Shown here: positions 13,660 to 25,081 of the stretch, piece after piece | Numbering within the stretch: position 1 is the first letter of the stretch | Layout of the letters: each line of letters begins with the position of its first letter | DNA from: Hymenoscyphus infarciens | Taxonomy: Eukaryota > Ascomycota > Leotiomycetes > Helotiales > Helotiaceae | DNA: 64,000 nucleotides | Assembly (NCBI GenBank): GCA_001414345.1 | Contig: LLCB01000119.1 | Location: 1-64,000, forward strand | Direction of reading: 5' to 3' | Notes under the pieces: model-generated | What the model saw: only the letters and a program-made list of their open reading frames with translations | The model's database searches: none | Told to the model about the DNA's origin: nothing | Program-made: the position numbers and the translations under genes

Positions 13660-14362
13660 ATAATACTTATAATTCTAAATAGCGGAATTATAAAACTCTT
13701 AAGTAAGACTTAGTTATATAAATAAATAGTCTCTAATTAGTAAGCTTTATCTATAATAGAAACCTTAATTATTTGAAATTTAATATATAGAAGATATTAT
13801 TTTATAGATAAGTAGTTTAGTTAATTAATTAAAATATTACTAGTATCTCTTTAAGTAATAAGTCTTTTTACTTATTATTTAAAATTTACTATTAAGTAAT
13901 TAATTTATTTATTATTTAGTAAAGAGTCTTATAAATTATAAGATAAGTGAAAGTAAACTTATCTATAAAGATTTAACGTTTCTAAGATAAAAGTCTTATA
14001 AAAATTAAACGTAAAATCCGAGTATAAGTAAGCTAATTACTATAGTAAAAGTCTATCTCTTTCTTATACTTTTCTAGCTTTAAGAGAAGAGGAAAAGCTC
14101 TCTTCTATTGATGTAACTCGCTCAAAGTCTTAACCCACCGTAATCCAGACTCAATCCCAGACCTACTTCCTAACCCATCGTCTTCGCTGGTCTTTCATAG
14201 GCCTGGAGGCTGTAGTCACTACGCCAAGTAGATCTTACCTTCTTGAAAAGTCTTTGAGAAAACAACAAAAAGAGTCTCTAGAAGAAGAAAAACCGAAAAA
14301 GCAATCGCTGCATTAAAGATCTAATTTATATACAAAACCCCTTCTCTCCAAATAACTAATTC
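13660..14362. other. Island edge and 3' flank of BTN1
   Basis: From 13,660 to about 14,105 the sequence is AT-rich and RIP-like, with no recognisable domain. It changes abruptly to normal composition after about 14,105. The remaining 257 bp up to the BTN1 stop codon should contain the BTN1 3' UTR and terminator. No gene is visible here. Confidence 0.6.
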
Positions 14363-15863
14363 CTAACTACCCATCTCCCGACACCACCCTCTCCCTGCAG
14401 CAACCTGCCACCCACACAACCAAGGCTCCAACCCCATCCCGATAAACCCCGCCACACAAATCCCAGCACTATCACTAACACTCGTCGCCCCAAGACTAAA
14501 CTCCCTCTCCCCCTCCGGAACCCTCTCCATGATCTCCGCAAAGGTATTAACATACACCGCACCCCCCAACAACCCCTCCCAAAACACAACCAAGAAAACC
14601 AGATACACCGAGGGGATCCAGAAGTACAAAGAGTGCGAGAGCAATAAAATGAGGTTGAGGATTTGGAGGAAGGTGGGGGGGTAGAGGTAATGGAGACGAA
14701 TGAAGGGGGTGGAAGAGCGGGCGACGAAGACGCCGAGTTGGTAGAGGAGGGCGTAGAAGGGGTAGAAGGAGCGGTAGGCTGAGAAGGGGGTTGAGGAGAG
14801 GGGGAAGAGGAGTGTGGGCGTGACGCCTTGGTTTATGGTATACTCCGCTACGTAGACTAGGAAGAGGGGGAACATGTAGGGGAAGAAAAGGAGACGGGCG
14901 CGGCGGATGTTGTCTTTAAGGGTGCTTTTAGTACGGTGGGAGGGTGTTGGGGAGTGTGAGCGTGAGTGGGTTCGGTATGCTTCTGATGTTGTGGATGGTC
15001 CTGGTGCTAGGAGTGATTCTGAAGCAGCAGAGAGAGGAAGAGTGGAGATATCTTGGTCATTGAAGTCTTCTCGGGTTATGGTTGGTGGTTCATCGGTTGG
15101 TAGATTGGTGTAGTCCTTGGTGTTGGATGCCCGTCGCAAAGGCCCCAGTGGAAGAATGAGGAAGAATGATATGAGCATGATCAAGGGGAAAAAGGCAGAA
15201 ACCATTAAAGATGTCTTGACCTTTAATGCTAATGTGCTTGTCAAAAAGACATATACTCCGGCTCCCGCAAGACCAGCTCCCCCAGTACCAGAACCCCAAG
15301 CTGCCAGACTAAAGGATCCATAATAATGTGTCAATCCAAGGAAGCTCAATTCCCCAGCTCCGCTGCTCAAACTCGACAGGGCTACTCCAAACAGTTTTAC
15401 TGGTACGGAATTTGGCGTGAGAGCAATTATGAACATTCCCCCTACTGAAAGCCCTGTCATGACAAGTATACGGAGACGGTATGGGACGTGGTGGATAAAG
15501 TAGGGTGCTACGAGCTTCGTACAAAAAGATGGAAGGACATCTGCGAGGAGGACCGTAGATTTGGGAACATCGGGCCCGACGAGATCTTGGGCAGCAGAGA
15601 GAATTATGACATATGAGAGGTTATTGATGAGACCTAGTAGATGTTAGTTGTGTTTCCAAATAATTCCGAAGACAGGGAATTTTAAGATATCTGATGTGCA
15701 AAAGGCGAGACAAAGACATACCAAATAGCCAGAAGGCTACCAGAACCGATGTGTCTGCTCCACTGAATATCCCTTTGAATCTTGCTTTATACATTGCCCA
15801 TGAGGAGCCCGGTGAGCCTGGGAGAGGGAGGAGGCCAGAGGAAGACGGAGATCTGGAAAGCAT
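14363..15863 (-). CDS. BTN1: Battenin/CLN3 family vacuolar membrane protein BTN1
   Basis: BTN1 is the fungal orthologue of human CLN3, a polytopic vacuolar/lysosomal membrane protein linked to vacuolar pH and basic amino-acid homeostasis. Two exons: 15,722-15,863 and 14,363-15,633, with an 88-nt intron (GTATGT..TAG) that splits a Gly codon to give F-W-L-F-G-L-I-N-N, a CLN3 hallmark. The product is about 470 residues, slightly longer than yeast Btn1 (408). The diagnostic blocks are [14 protein letters not shown], the [10 protein letters not shown] segment with following hydrophobic helices, and a C-terminal [10 protein letters not shown] block. A Ser/Thr-rich cytoplasmic loop sits in the middle and accounts for the extra length. 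The start at 15,863 gives a short Ser/Pro leader; an upstream ATG at 16,013 is in frame but would add a non-conserved leader. It is divergent from the peptidase gene and its 3' end faces the RIP island. Confidence 0.92.
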
Positions 15864-16431
15864 CGCAGCGCGGTGGCAGATGAGGAAACCGATCAATAAT
15901 CGAACTGCCCAGCCCTCGAGACTCTGAAGGCTCTGGAGGCTCTCGTAGGAAAGGAAGGTCGCAATCGCGGGCGACTTGAGCTGGTGTGGTGTTGTCGATT
16001 GTGTTGGGCGCAATCTTGAGGGCCACTGTCACACGAGCATCACGTCACGGATGCCGAGGAGCGGGAGGAGCTCAGTGATCAACAGAAATCAACTTTCGAA
16101 CTGATTTGCTGTAGCCTTTTAGAATTTAGAATATAGAATATTTACTTACCTAGAAAGTTAAAAGGGACGAACTGAAGTGTTTACTGTCGCTTCTTCAGCG
16201 AGTTCCATTGGGGTGCATGAACAGGGAGGGGTTGAGAATCCCTGTCGAGTGAGGGGGGTGTGTAAGTAGGACTGAAGTAGGAGTTGAATCGCGTCACCGA
16301 GCTTCTACATTTCGAAACGGCAACCTAGAGTACGCTGTGCGTCCTCCTCCTTTCAATCATCCCGTCAACTCCTAGAGAACTCCTCTATTTCCAACCTTCT
16401 TACTCCTAATTAGCCTCACAATTTAGCAGAC
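15864..16431. promoter_or_regulatory. Divergent promoter between BTN1 and the S9 peptidase gene
   Basis: This 568-bp intergenic region separates two genes transcribed away from each other, so it should carry both promoters. A short AT-rich patch lies at about 16,100-16,160. Pyrimidine-rich stretches (CCTCCTCCTTTC and similar, about 16,340-16,410) lie just upstream of the peptidase start, as is common in filamentous fungi. I see no clear TATA box or known operator. Confidence 0.5.
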
Positions 16432-18955
16432 ATGACGGTCGTCGTTACCAAGCGCTTCACTCCCAAGGTCCTACTCTCTGCCCCGCGGCGGTCGACAGCT
16501 ACACCAAATGCCGGCACTCTAGCACTCTTCTCCGTCTCCTCATATTCTTTCGAGTCGCACAAGAAAAGCAACGAACTTCGAGTTTTGGACCTCAAGACGG
16601 GTCAGACACATCTGCTGAGCAGTGATGCGGGTGCCAATGAGCCCACTTGGGTTGGGGTAGAGAATCTGGCTCTCTGGTTGAAGGGAGGGGAGAAGGGAAC
16701 AACAGAACTATATTTGGCCAATGTGGACCGCTTGGAGCTAAAGTAGGTTTCATTCCTCATTACCAAAACATATATTAAACATATATTAACGTCAATAGGC
16801 CTAAGCTAGTAGCCATTTTCAATGGAGCTCTCTCGAACCTCAAAGCAACCCCGCTTGACGAGGGAACCGTAGCCATCGTTGTCACTGCTTTAGCTACACC
16901 CGACGGCAAACTGTACAATTCCGAAACCGCTGAAAAGCCCAATTCTACTGGCAGAGTTTACTCGAAGCTCTTCGTTCGCCAATGGGATGCATACATCACG
17001 GAAAACAAGAGTTCAATCTGGTACACAACTTTGTCTTTATTTGGAGGGCTCAATGCTAGCGCAAAGCCATTGAAGAACGCTTTGGCGGGTCATTCAGTTA
17101 CTCTCGAATCCCCAGTCCCACCTTTTGGGGGATCTGGAGACTTTGATATCAGCAAGAACGGGATTGTCTTTGTCGCAAAAGATCCTAAACTCGATCCCGC
17201 AAACCATACGAAAACCGATCTTTATTATATTGCCTTAAAGACCTTCGAGGAATCGAAATCTCCGCCCCCAATTCTTGTCAAGACTGGAAATCTTAAAGGA
17301 TATAGCAATGGACCAGTGTTCTCCCCCAACGCCAAGTCGGTCGTTTTTACTAGAATGAAGAGTGATCAGTATGAGAGTGACAAGCCAAGACTCCTGCTAG
17401 TACCAGATATCACTGACACAACAAATGTTCAAGAGTTCTACGAAACCGCAGACGGAGAAGGAAAATGGGATTTAAGACCAGAAAGCATTGTCTGGAGTAA
17501 AGATGGAGAAGAACTCTATGTCACAGCCGAAGAAAATGGCCGAGGCAAATTATTCAAACTCCCAGCATCTCCTCGACATGCGAAAGACCTTCCTGTTTCA
17601 CTTACAGATGACGGAACGGTCCAAGGAGTCTCAGTTTTGCCAAACAATGATCTATTTCTTAGCAGCACTTCTCTCGTGGACAACAGTATTTACTCTATTA
17701 TTGATCCTAAGGATCCTAAGAAGCGCTCAATTATCTCTTCAAATGCAAAGGGGGGCAAGATATTTGGGTTATCGCAAAATCAAGTTGACGAATTCTGGTA
17801 CAAGGGTGCAGAAGATTATAACGTGCACGCTTGGATCATCAAGCCATCTTTCTACAAAGAAGGAGAAAAATATCCGCTGGCTTACCTAATCCATGGAGGT
17901 GTAAGTCTTTCAATTTCCCATACCTTCTTCTTGGTCATCTCCCTGTGGATAATAAAAGTGGCAGTAAATGGGTACCTCCCTCGTTCTCGTTGTTCCAATT
18001 CTATAGGACAATCCAAATTATTGACCCACACAGTTGGGCTAACTACCTTGAATTGCCCAAAGAAATCGGAATAACGAGAGAGATAGGCAGTTTGCTGCCA
18101 CTTTTACTGTCCATGGCGGGGTCATCTTTCCAACTTCAAATAAATGGGAATCATGTTCCAGTCCCCCGCTAGCTTTCTTGGACTATTTTCTGTCATCTCA
18201 CTGATTCTCTCCGTCATTTACCTCATTCATCACTAACCGTACAACAGCCGCAAGGTGCCTGGAACGAATCCTGGTCAACAAGATGGAATCCCGCGATATT
18301 TGCAGAGCAAGGATACGTAGTCGTGACCCCCAACCCAACAGGCAGCACAGGCTACGGAATGGACTTCCAAAACGGAATCAAAAACAACTGGGGAGGCCGT
18401 CCCTACCTTGACCTCGTCGCCGGCTTCGAATACATAGAATCCAACCTCTCCTACATCGACACCACCCGCGCGGTTGCATTAGGAGCCTCATACGGCGGCT
18501 ACATGGTGAATTGGATCCAAGGCCATCCCCTCGGTCGAAAGTTCAAAGCCCTAGTGACCCACGACGGCGTCTTCAGCACTCTGAACCAATACTCCAGTGA
18601 AGAACTCTTCTTCCCACACCACGATTTTGGGGGAACGCTGTGGGAGAATCGAGAGGGATATGAGAAGTGGGATCCTGCGAGACACTTGAAGGAGTGGGCT
18701 ACGCCGCATTTGATTATTCATAATGAACTAGATTATAGGTTGCCGATTGGGGAGGGACTTGCGCCTTTTAATGTGCTGCAGAGTAAGGGGATTCCGAGTC
18801 GGTTTTTGACGTTCCCGGATGAGAATCATTGGGTGCTTAAGCCGGAGAATTCCTTGGTTTGGCATAGGGAGGTTTTGGGGTGGATTAATAAGTGGAGTGG
18901 GGTTGCGGATGAGGATGGGGAGTTGGAGAAGGGTGTTGCTGGTATCGCAATCTGA
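16432..18955 (+). CDS. S9 family prolyl-oligopeptidase-type dipeptidyl-peptidase (DPP5-like), no signal peptide
   Basis: Serine peptidase of the S9 family, closest in layout to fungal dipeptidyl-peptidase V/acylaminoacyl-peptidase. Three exons: 16,432-16,742, 16,799-17,900 and 18,248-18,955; introns of 56 and 347 nt. The product is about 706 residues. The N-terminal two thirds form a beta-propeller with repeated WD/TolB-like strands. The C-terminal alpha/beta hydrolase domain has the nucleophile in G-A-S-Y-G-G (Ser552), Asp633 in N-E-L-D-Y and His665 in E-N-H-W. The splice at 17,900/18,248 joins H-G-G to P-Q-G-A-W, the oxyanion-hole region, in phase. Secreted DPP5 enzymes carry a signal peptide; here the first residues (MTVVVTKRFTPK) are not hydrophobic, so a cytosolic form is predicted. 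The 347-nt intron is long for this genome. Confidence 0.9.
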
Positions 18956-21079
18956 GGGGGTATACATGGTTCAGATTTGGGGGTTCCTATGATTCTGATG
19001 CTAATTTTTATAATGAATTACGGAATGAAATGATTTGATGATGTTCTTCGTCGCGTTCAATGGTTTGGGTCAACTTACTTTCCTGTCCTGATGACCGCTT
19101 TGAAGAAAAGCGTCTGTGGGTGTGGTGAGAATGGAGGGGAGGCTCGAATAATTCCGAAGAGAGTGAGAACTCGGAGCAAATGAGAAGGAATGCGTGTTTT
19201 GGAAAGTTGGGACTCGGAAGAGAAGTAAGCAGTACTCTCCGGCACCTCTTTTAGAAGATTTCAAAGTATTGCTCAAGGTTTAGTTTCTTGATTTTGCTAA
19301 ACTATCTCGTTCCAATTCGTTTCATACAGTAGGTGCAAGGGAGTAATGACCAAACCTACTAGGAACTGAACCAAAGATTGTTACAGTAACAGGCCTTCTT
19401 CCGAGAAGAAACCAGTGCCCAAAGCAAGACAATCTGAAAAGTTCGGATTGAAAACCATCATTTCAAGGTTCTTTAGAGTAACGGATGGAACAGTGTATGT
19501 ACTCGGAAGCAAACTAAATGTGCATGTCCCCATCTAGAAGCTATTGCAATTTTACTCCCCATGAGGTCCTTGTTGACCATTTGACATTCTTCTTACTGTC
19601 CATGCAATCCCTGAAGTAAGAATACTAGAAGTCCCAAACAACCTCTTTCTTAAGGTTCACCTTGTTTGAAAATAGACATTAGTATGAAAAGATGGTTTTA
19701 ATTATAATACGAGTTTTCTGCAATTCGCAGCCTACGAATTGCTGTTCACCCAAGCAAAAATACCACTGTGCTCTTTGTAGGTTAATAGCCTAAGCACGAC
19801 TTGCAACAAAAAGACCAGTACTCAAAATCTAGTTGCACCGGAGGATTTCAATAAGAGTACTTATTCAAATATGGTGCTGCTATTTCCAGGCCACCCGGGA
19901 ATAGATAAGTGCTATTTCTGGTTTACCTGTGAACAGCTTTTGTTAATCCTAGACTACCCGGGGATAGTTCAACAGAAAAGTGTAATGCGCTGCAAAATGT
20001 TGCAGACATCCCAAAAAGCCGTTACTGTAGAGTGTGTGAGCGTGGCGAGAAGTTTTACAATACATTGATAAATTGGAAAATTGCTGTCTCCCTTTGAAGT
20101 CGGAAATTGAAGTAACCAAAAAGCCAACGCAACCGAGTATCCTAAACCCACATAAAAGAAAAATACACACCCAAGGTACCACCCAACAAATACACCAAAG
20201 CGTCCACAGAAGATGGAAATCTCCTAAAGTTTCGTTTGTCATTCAATCCCGAGACCCACAACCTCATCCCATCCCTTCCGTGCCCCTTCCACAGTTTTTT
20301 TCACAGCCGGTGGGATAGCTCAAAAGGTAAAGCCAAACTCCCACTCGGCTTTAACAACTTGAACATCGGACTCCGGTGGGAGAAATCGCGATGTGCAACA
20401 GTTCCCTATCTCTGGGCCTGATAGGGGTAGGTCTTGTAGGCTATTCAGAGCATCTTGAAAAGACCGTAATCCCGCCTCCACCCCAGATACAACTCAAACT
20501 CATCATCCGCTCGCGATGAAGAAAGGAAAAAGGGAACTAAAATAGTCCTACAATTAGGCCACTTGACCGGAAAAGCCAGCAACAAAACACAAGTGAAGAA
20601 CACATCATTCACAATTCTTTGGCTTCATTGCAAACATATCACAAGAAAACAGAAAGTATATTTTTGATTTTTTTGTATTTTGCCTCGATCTATCAGAGAT
20701 AGGACAACGCCAGTAACCATTCGTTTCACGTTCAAACGGCCGTCGTGACCATGTGTCATGAATTCGGAAAAACGAGATCGTTGGTAGTTTGCACAATGAC
20801 CAATAAGCATCCCTAAATACAATATCATAAGGAAAAGCGAGAAACATCCCCAAGCATCTTATGCCCGAGATGTCATTTTTGCGCGCGATACGACGGGCTG
20901 CATACCCATATGCAGCAACTTTTTTTGCCCCAATTAATCCTTTTCCTCGCGCCACCGGGCGAACCAGCGACGCTCAATATCACTTCCCTTTTAGAGGGGT
21001 CAAAGCACTGGTTTTTCGATGAACAACCTATTATGCAGAGACTGTGATGTACCAGATAAAATATGTATATTCAAATCCC
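18956..21079. other. Intergenic region, no confident gene
   Basis: This 2.1-kb interval lies between the 3' ends of the peptidase and eIF4A genes. Small open frames exist but none has a recognisable domain, codon pattern or splice structure. It should contain both 3' UTRs. Around 19,883-19,938 there are two copies of a short palindromic motif (GCTATTTC..GG..ACC..GAATAG type) that is also clustered near 62.7 kb. Confidence 0.6.
19883..19940. repeat. Short palindromic dispersed repeat, two degenerate units
   Basis: Two adjacent units, GCTATTTCCAGGCCACCCGGGAATAG-like at about 19,879-19,907 and GCTATTTCTGGTTTACCTGTGAACAGC-like at about 19,911-19,937, share the framework GCTATT..AGGTTACCT..GAATAGC seen in three units at 62,701-62,807. 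Each unit is close to self-complementary. I gave no longer sequence here because the limit is short; the family assignment rests on these two clusters in the window. Confidence 0.55.
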
Positions 21080-22546
21080 TTAGATGAGATCGGCGACGTT
21101 CATTGGCATCTCTTCGATTTGAGTGCTGTAAAACTGCTCGATTTCTCTCATCATACGGACATCCTCTGCGGTGACGAAGTTGATGGCAACACCCTTTCGT
21201 CCGAAACGACCTCCACGACCGATTCTGTGGATGTAGTTCTCTCGGTTGGCTGGGAGATCGTAGTTAATGACCAAGGAAACTTGTTGGACATCAATACCAC
21301 GGGCCAAAAGATCAGTGGCGATCAATACACGGGAAGATCCAGATCGGAACTCCTTCATAATCAGATCACGCTGAACCTGGTCCATATCACCATGCATAGC
21401 GGAGACGGTAAAATCACGGGCGGTGAGTTTGTCGGTAAGCCAGTCGACCTTTCGGCGGGTGTTACAGAAGATGACTGCTTGTGTGATGGTGACGGTCTCG
21501 TATAAATCGGATAGGGTGTCCAATTTCCAATCCTCCTTCTCAACAGCGATGTAGAATTGCTTGATACCTTCGAGGGTCAACTCGGCCTTCTTGACCAAGA
21601 TACGGACTGGGTCGCGCATAAACTTGGTGGTGACCTCCAACACATCTTGTGGCATGGTGGCGGAAAGGAGAACGACCTGGGTGGATTGGGGGAGGAGTTG
21701 GAAAATGTCGTAAATTTGCTCGGTGAAACCACGCTAGAATTATTTGTTAGGCCGTGCGAAAACCAGGCAGAGTGAATTGATACATACAGACAACATCTCA
21801 TCGGCCTCATCAAGAACGAACATCTTCATGGAGTCGGTCTTCAAGAAACGACGTTGGATCATGTCGTGGACACGACCTGGGGTGCCGACAACGATTTGAG
21901 GACCCTCCTGGAGAGCCTTCATGTCATCGCGGACGGAGGTACCACCAATGCAGGCGTGGCACTCGACGTTCATGAAGTCACCGATGGCGACGACGACCTT
22001 TTGGATTTGCTGGGCCAATTCACGGGTAGGGGCGAGAATCAAAGCCTGGCATTGCTTGATGTTTGGGTCAAGCTTCTGGAGAACGGAGATGGAGAAAGTG
22101 GCGGTCTTTCCGGTACCAGATTGGGCCTGCGCAATGACATCGTGACCTTTTGAAAATTAGATTCACTCCTTATGCCTCGATATTCGGTCAAACTCACCCT
22201 TGATGACTGGCATAATAGCACGAGCCTGGATAGCGGATGGACGCTCAAACCCATAGGCGTAGACACCTGCATTTGTGTTAACCCCAGCTCAGCGCAAAAA
22301 AATCTGCAAGTCGTTGCCTACCTCGGAGAAGCTCTGCCTTCAAGTTCATGGTATCGAAAGAGTCGACAGTCTCGTCATAGTTGGACTCGATTTGACCTGC
22401 GAGGCAATTGGAATCAGCAGATGTTCTTTGAAGATTGTGGGATGGGAATCCAAGGGAGCAGCCCGCAGAGCGGTGTGCCTGCTCCTCGAGACGCGCGCAA
22501 GATGCTTACCCTCTGGGATCTCTTCGAGACCTTTATCGGTAGCCAT
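21080..22546 (-). CDS. TIF1: Translation initiation factor eIF4A (DEAD-box RNA helicase)
   Basis: eIF4A is the ATP-dependent RNA helicase of the cap-binding complex eIF4F; it unwinds 5' UTRs for ribosome scanning. Five exons: 22,510-22,546, 22,322-22,396, 22,198-22,266, 21,788-22,146 and 21,080-21,733, separated by four short introns (113, 55, 51 and 54 nt), all GT-AG. The product is 397 residues, the normal length. Motifs in order: Q motif region (F-E-R-P-S-A-I-Q), Walker A A-Q-S-G-T-G-K-T (68-75), P-T-R-E-L-A, T-P-G-R, D-E-A-D (173-176), S-A-T, R-G-I-D and [13 protein letters not shown], ending N-V-A-D-L-I. Introns packed in the 5' part are common in fungal highly expressed genes. It is divergent from the F-box/JmjC gene and convergent with nothing obvious. 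Confidence 0.97.
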
Positions 22547-23137
22547 GATTGCGGTTGGAAGTGATGAAACTAGATCGCAAGACTTGCTTGAGATCTAGAT
22601 ATCGCGAAGGTAGGTGAGAGGGTGGGGTTTAGAGGCGCAGAAAAATCTCTGAAAGAGATCTGCGACGTCGTAAAAGTTGGCTGTGGTGGTAAGACTAGAT
22701 ACCGAACTCCCGATCTTCGAGAGTTGTATAGGTTCTAGTAGTTGTGGGATGTGTTTTGTTGTGTGTTGGTTTGATGGTTTGATGAGAAAAGGGAAGAAGT
22801 ATTCTTAAGCTGGACGGCGACTGCACTCTTTTTTCAAGTAGCGCGCGCGGCTCGGGCAAAAATTAGCGAGGAGGTGGCGGGACCAAATTTGTGAGCTGTA
22901 TAGGGATTCACTACTAGTAACGCTAACAAACAATACACTTTAATGCTGTTCTAGGTGTAGCCTACAGTTTTGCAGTCATATCTTCGCCCTATACGACCTG
23001 TTCACCTTTGGATTCGGTACATCTTTCCCCCTCCAACTCCAAACCCTCACAGAAGACGCACTGGCCCTTTCACCACCACTTTATTGTCGTCAGAAAGAAA
23101 GAAACAATCAGTCACACATGAACCGATCATTAGGACT
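22547..23137. promoter_or_regulatory. Divergent promoter between eIF4A and the F-box/JmjC gene
   Basis: This 591-bp region lies between two gene starts pointing apart. The segment next to eIF4A (22,600-22,800) should hold its 5' UTR. A GC-rich patch GTAGCGCGCGCGGC occurs at about 22,840-22,853. No definite transcription-factor site can be assigned from sequence alone. The exact JmjC start is uncertain, so the right edge could move. Confidence 0.45.
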
Positions 23138-24782
23138 ATGAAGTCTTCCATCATCCCAGCTGACGTTGGGGGTGTTTTCAACACAAAGCTAGCCCTCCAG
23201 CCCAGTGGTGGCGCGGATTTTGAGTCACAAGAAGCGGCGTCTGGATCCTTAGAAGAGTCACCTCTGACTATTCCTCATCATCCATTAGCGGTGAAACCAG
23301 CTGGGAATCTGTACACTGCCACTTCCAACGCCAAAACAGCAATTGGCCCATTCCAGCTATTTCCTGATGAAGTTATCGCCATTTTCTTGGAGTACCTTGA
23401 TCCCAGTCAATTGTGTTTGCTAGGGTCTACATGCAAATTTTTATATGCCTTTTGCAGATCGGATGATATTTGGAAGACTTTGTTCATTGAGTACGTGATT
23501 TTCCTTTTTTTTTTGTTACTGTCGTTTCACATGTATTGGTTTCTATTTGCTTTGGCCTTTGCAATTTTTGGTATCACCTTCAAGCAAATATCCTGCTGAT
23601 TGTATACCCAGATCACAGCAATCCCTAAGTGGCAATTTCGTCTGGAGAGGAACATGGCGCTCTACACTTCTTTCCCTGAGTAGGGAGCATCTGTCACAGA
23701 TTCAATGTGACAATGTATTCTCAGATGTCTTGTTCAGACCATTCCTCTGCACCCACACATCCCTCCTCCAATACAGTTCAAACATCCTTGCTAAAAATGC
23801 AATCCCTCGTCTAAAGAATCTCACTCCTACTGAGTTTTCGGATACTTGGAGCGATAAGCCTTTCATACTCACAGAGCCAGTTCGACAATGGCCAGTCTTC
23901 AAGTCTTGGGATATCGAGTACCTCTTGGAGCAATATGGAGACGTCAAATTCCGAGCCGAAGCAGTGGACTGGTCACTGGACACGTACGCCCATTACATGC
24001 GCAACAGTGCTGACGAGAGTCCTCTTTATCTATTCGACCGAAGTTTCGTTGAGAAAATGAACCTTCAAATTGGTCAAGACTCGCCATCTTACAAAGTCCC
24101 AGCATGCTTCGGTGAAGATCTCTTCGCGGTTCTTGGAGAAAATCGGCCAGACGACAAATGGCTTATCATCGGCCCAGCACGCAGTGGTTCAACATATCAC
24201 AAAGATCCTAATGCCACAAGTGCTTGGAACGCAGTCTTGCGAGGTTCGAAATACTGGATCATGTTCCCCTCCGGTCCTTCGAGTCCACCACCACCAGGAG
24301 TCTACGTTTCCGAGGACCAAAGCGAGGTTACAAGTCCTCTTAGCATTGCCGAATGGCTCCTAGAGTTTCACGCCGAGGCTAGGAAGACACCAGGATGTTG
24401 TGAGGGAGTTTGTGCTGAAGGAGAGGTTCTTCATGTTCCTAGTGGGTGGTGGCATCTAGTAGTAAACCTTGATGATAGCATTGCTATTACTCAAAACTTC
24501 GTCCCTCGGAGTCACTTGACTAGTGTACTTTCTTTCATGAGGGATGATACATCAGACCAGATTTCTGGATTCAAGAAAGAAGTCACTGATCCATATGGAC
24601 TTTTTGTGGATCAGATGAAGAGTCAGCATCCCGAGTTGTTAGAGCAAGCACTGGAGGAATTGAAAAAGCAGGCCGAGGGCAGAAAAAGGAAATGGGATAT
24701 GGCGGTTGGGAAGGAAGAAGAGACAAATGCTGGTGGATTTAGTTTCGGCTTTGGAGACGACAGTGACGAGGAGGTTCCATGA
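23138..24782 (+). CDS. F-box and JmjC domain protein (JMJD6-like Fe(II)/2-oxoglutarate oxygenase)
   Basis: Predicted non-heme iron, 2-oxoglutarate-dependent dioxygenase of the JmjC family with an N-terminal F-box. Two exons, 23,138-23,490 and 23,612-24,782 (121-nt intron), give 507 residues. The F-box is at about 72-115 (P-D-E-V-I-A-I-F-L-E-Y-L then C-K-F-L-Y). The JmjC core has the iron-binding triad H314-x-D316 (in Y-H-K-D) and His399 (in G-W-W-H-L-V-V-N-L), with the W-N-A-V-L-x-G-x-K-x-W strand typical of the JMJD6 group. The C-terminus is charged (Lys/Glu-rich). The F-box suggests docking to Skp1 in an SCF ligase, but that is inference. The start was placed at the first ATG; longer upstream reading has no ATG. 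It is convergent with EAF6. Confidence 0.87.
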
Positions 24783-25081
24783 AGAAAAATTCAAGTGTTC
24801 GTCACTTTGTGTGGAAGATTTCTATTTGATTACTACTCGAACGATCATGAATCCGACTGGGATCGTTCATACAGTAAAGCCATTCCAGCCTCGCAAGCAA
24901 TAATTGCAAAAAGCGACCAACTCCAAACACCACCTGCAAAAGACCGTCCAACTCCAACGCCATCTATGGTCTCGATGTTCGACTGTCGCATTCACTTTAC
25001 AATCTCTTTTCAGAGTTCACATAAAACTCCCAAAACCCAAACCTCCTGCTTTCTCCATTTCCCAACGAGAAAACACCATCT

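Larger units (their letters stand above)
1..14105. repeat. AT-rich RIP-degraded transposon island
   Basis: This block is extremely AT-rich. TG and CA dinucleotides are almost missing while TA is in great excess on both strands, and every frame is broken by many stops. That pattern is the expected result of repeat-induced point mutation (C to T at CpA, both strands) in filamentous ascomycetes. The block is built of LTR retrotransposon relics described separately. The right edge is sharp: normal base composition resumes near 14,105, about 260 bp from the stop codon of BTN1. The left edge lies outside the window. I see no live host gene inside. Confidence 0.93.

Noticed and set aside
1..14105. 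CRISPR-like or satellite array in the AT-rich island
   Set aside because: Apparent periodicity comes from RIP-driven TA enrichment; no regular spacers and repeats.
20317..20390. tRNA-like stretch (GGTGGGATAGCTCAAAAGGTAAAGC)
   Set aside because: The start resembles an acceptor plus D-arm, but there is no anticodon stem in register, no GGTTCRANTCC B box and no matching acceptor strand.
21044..22598. Several plus-strand open frames opposite eIF4A
   Set aside because: They are antisense to highly conserved eIF4A codons; no independent evidence.
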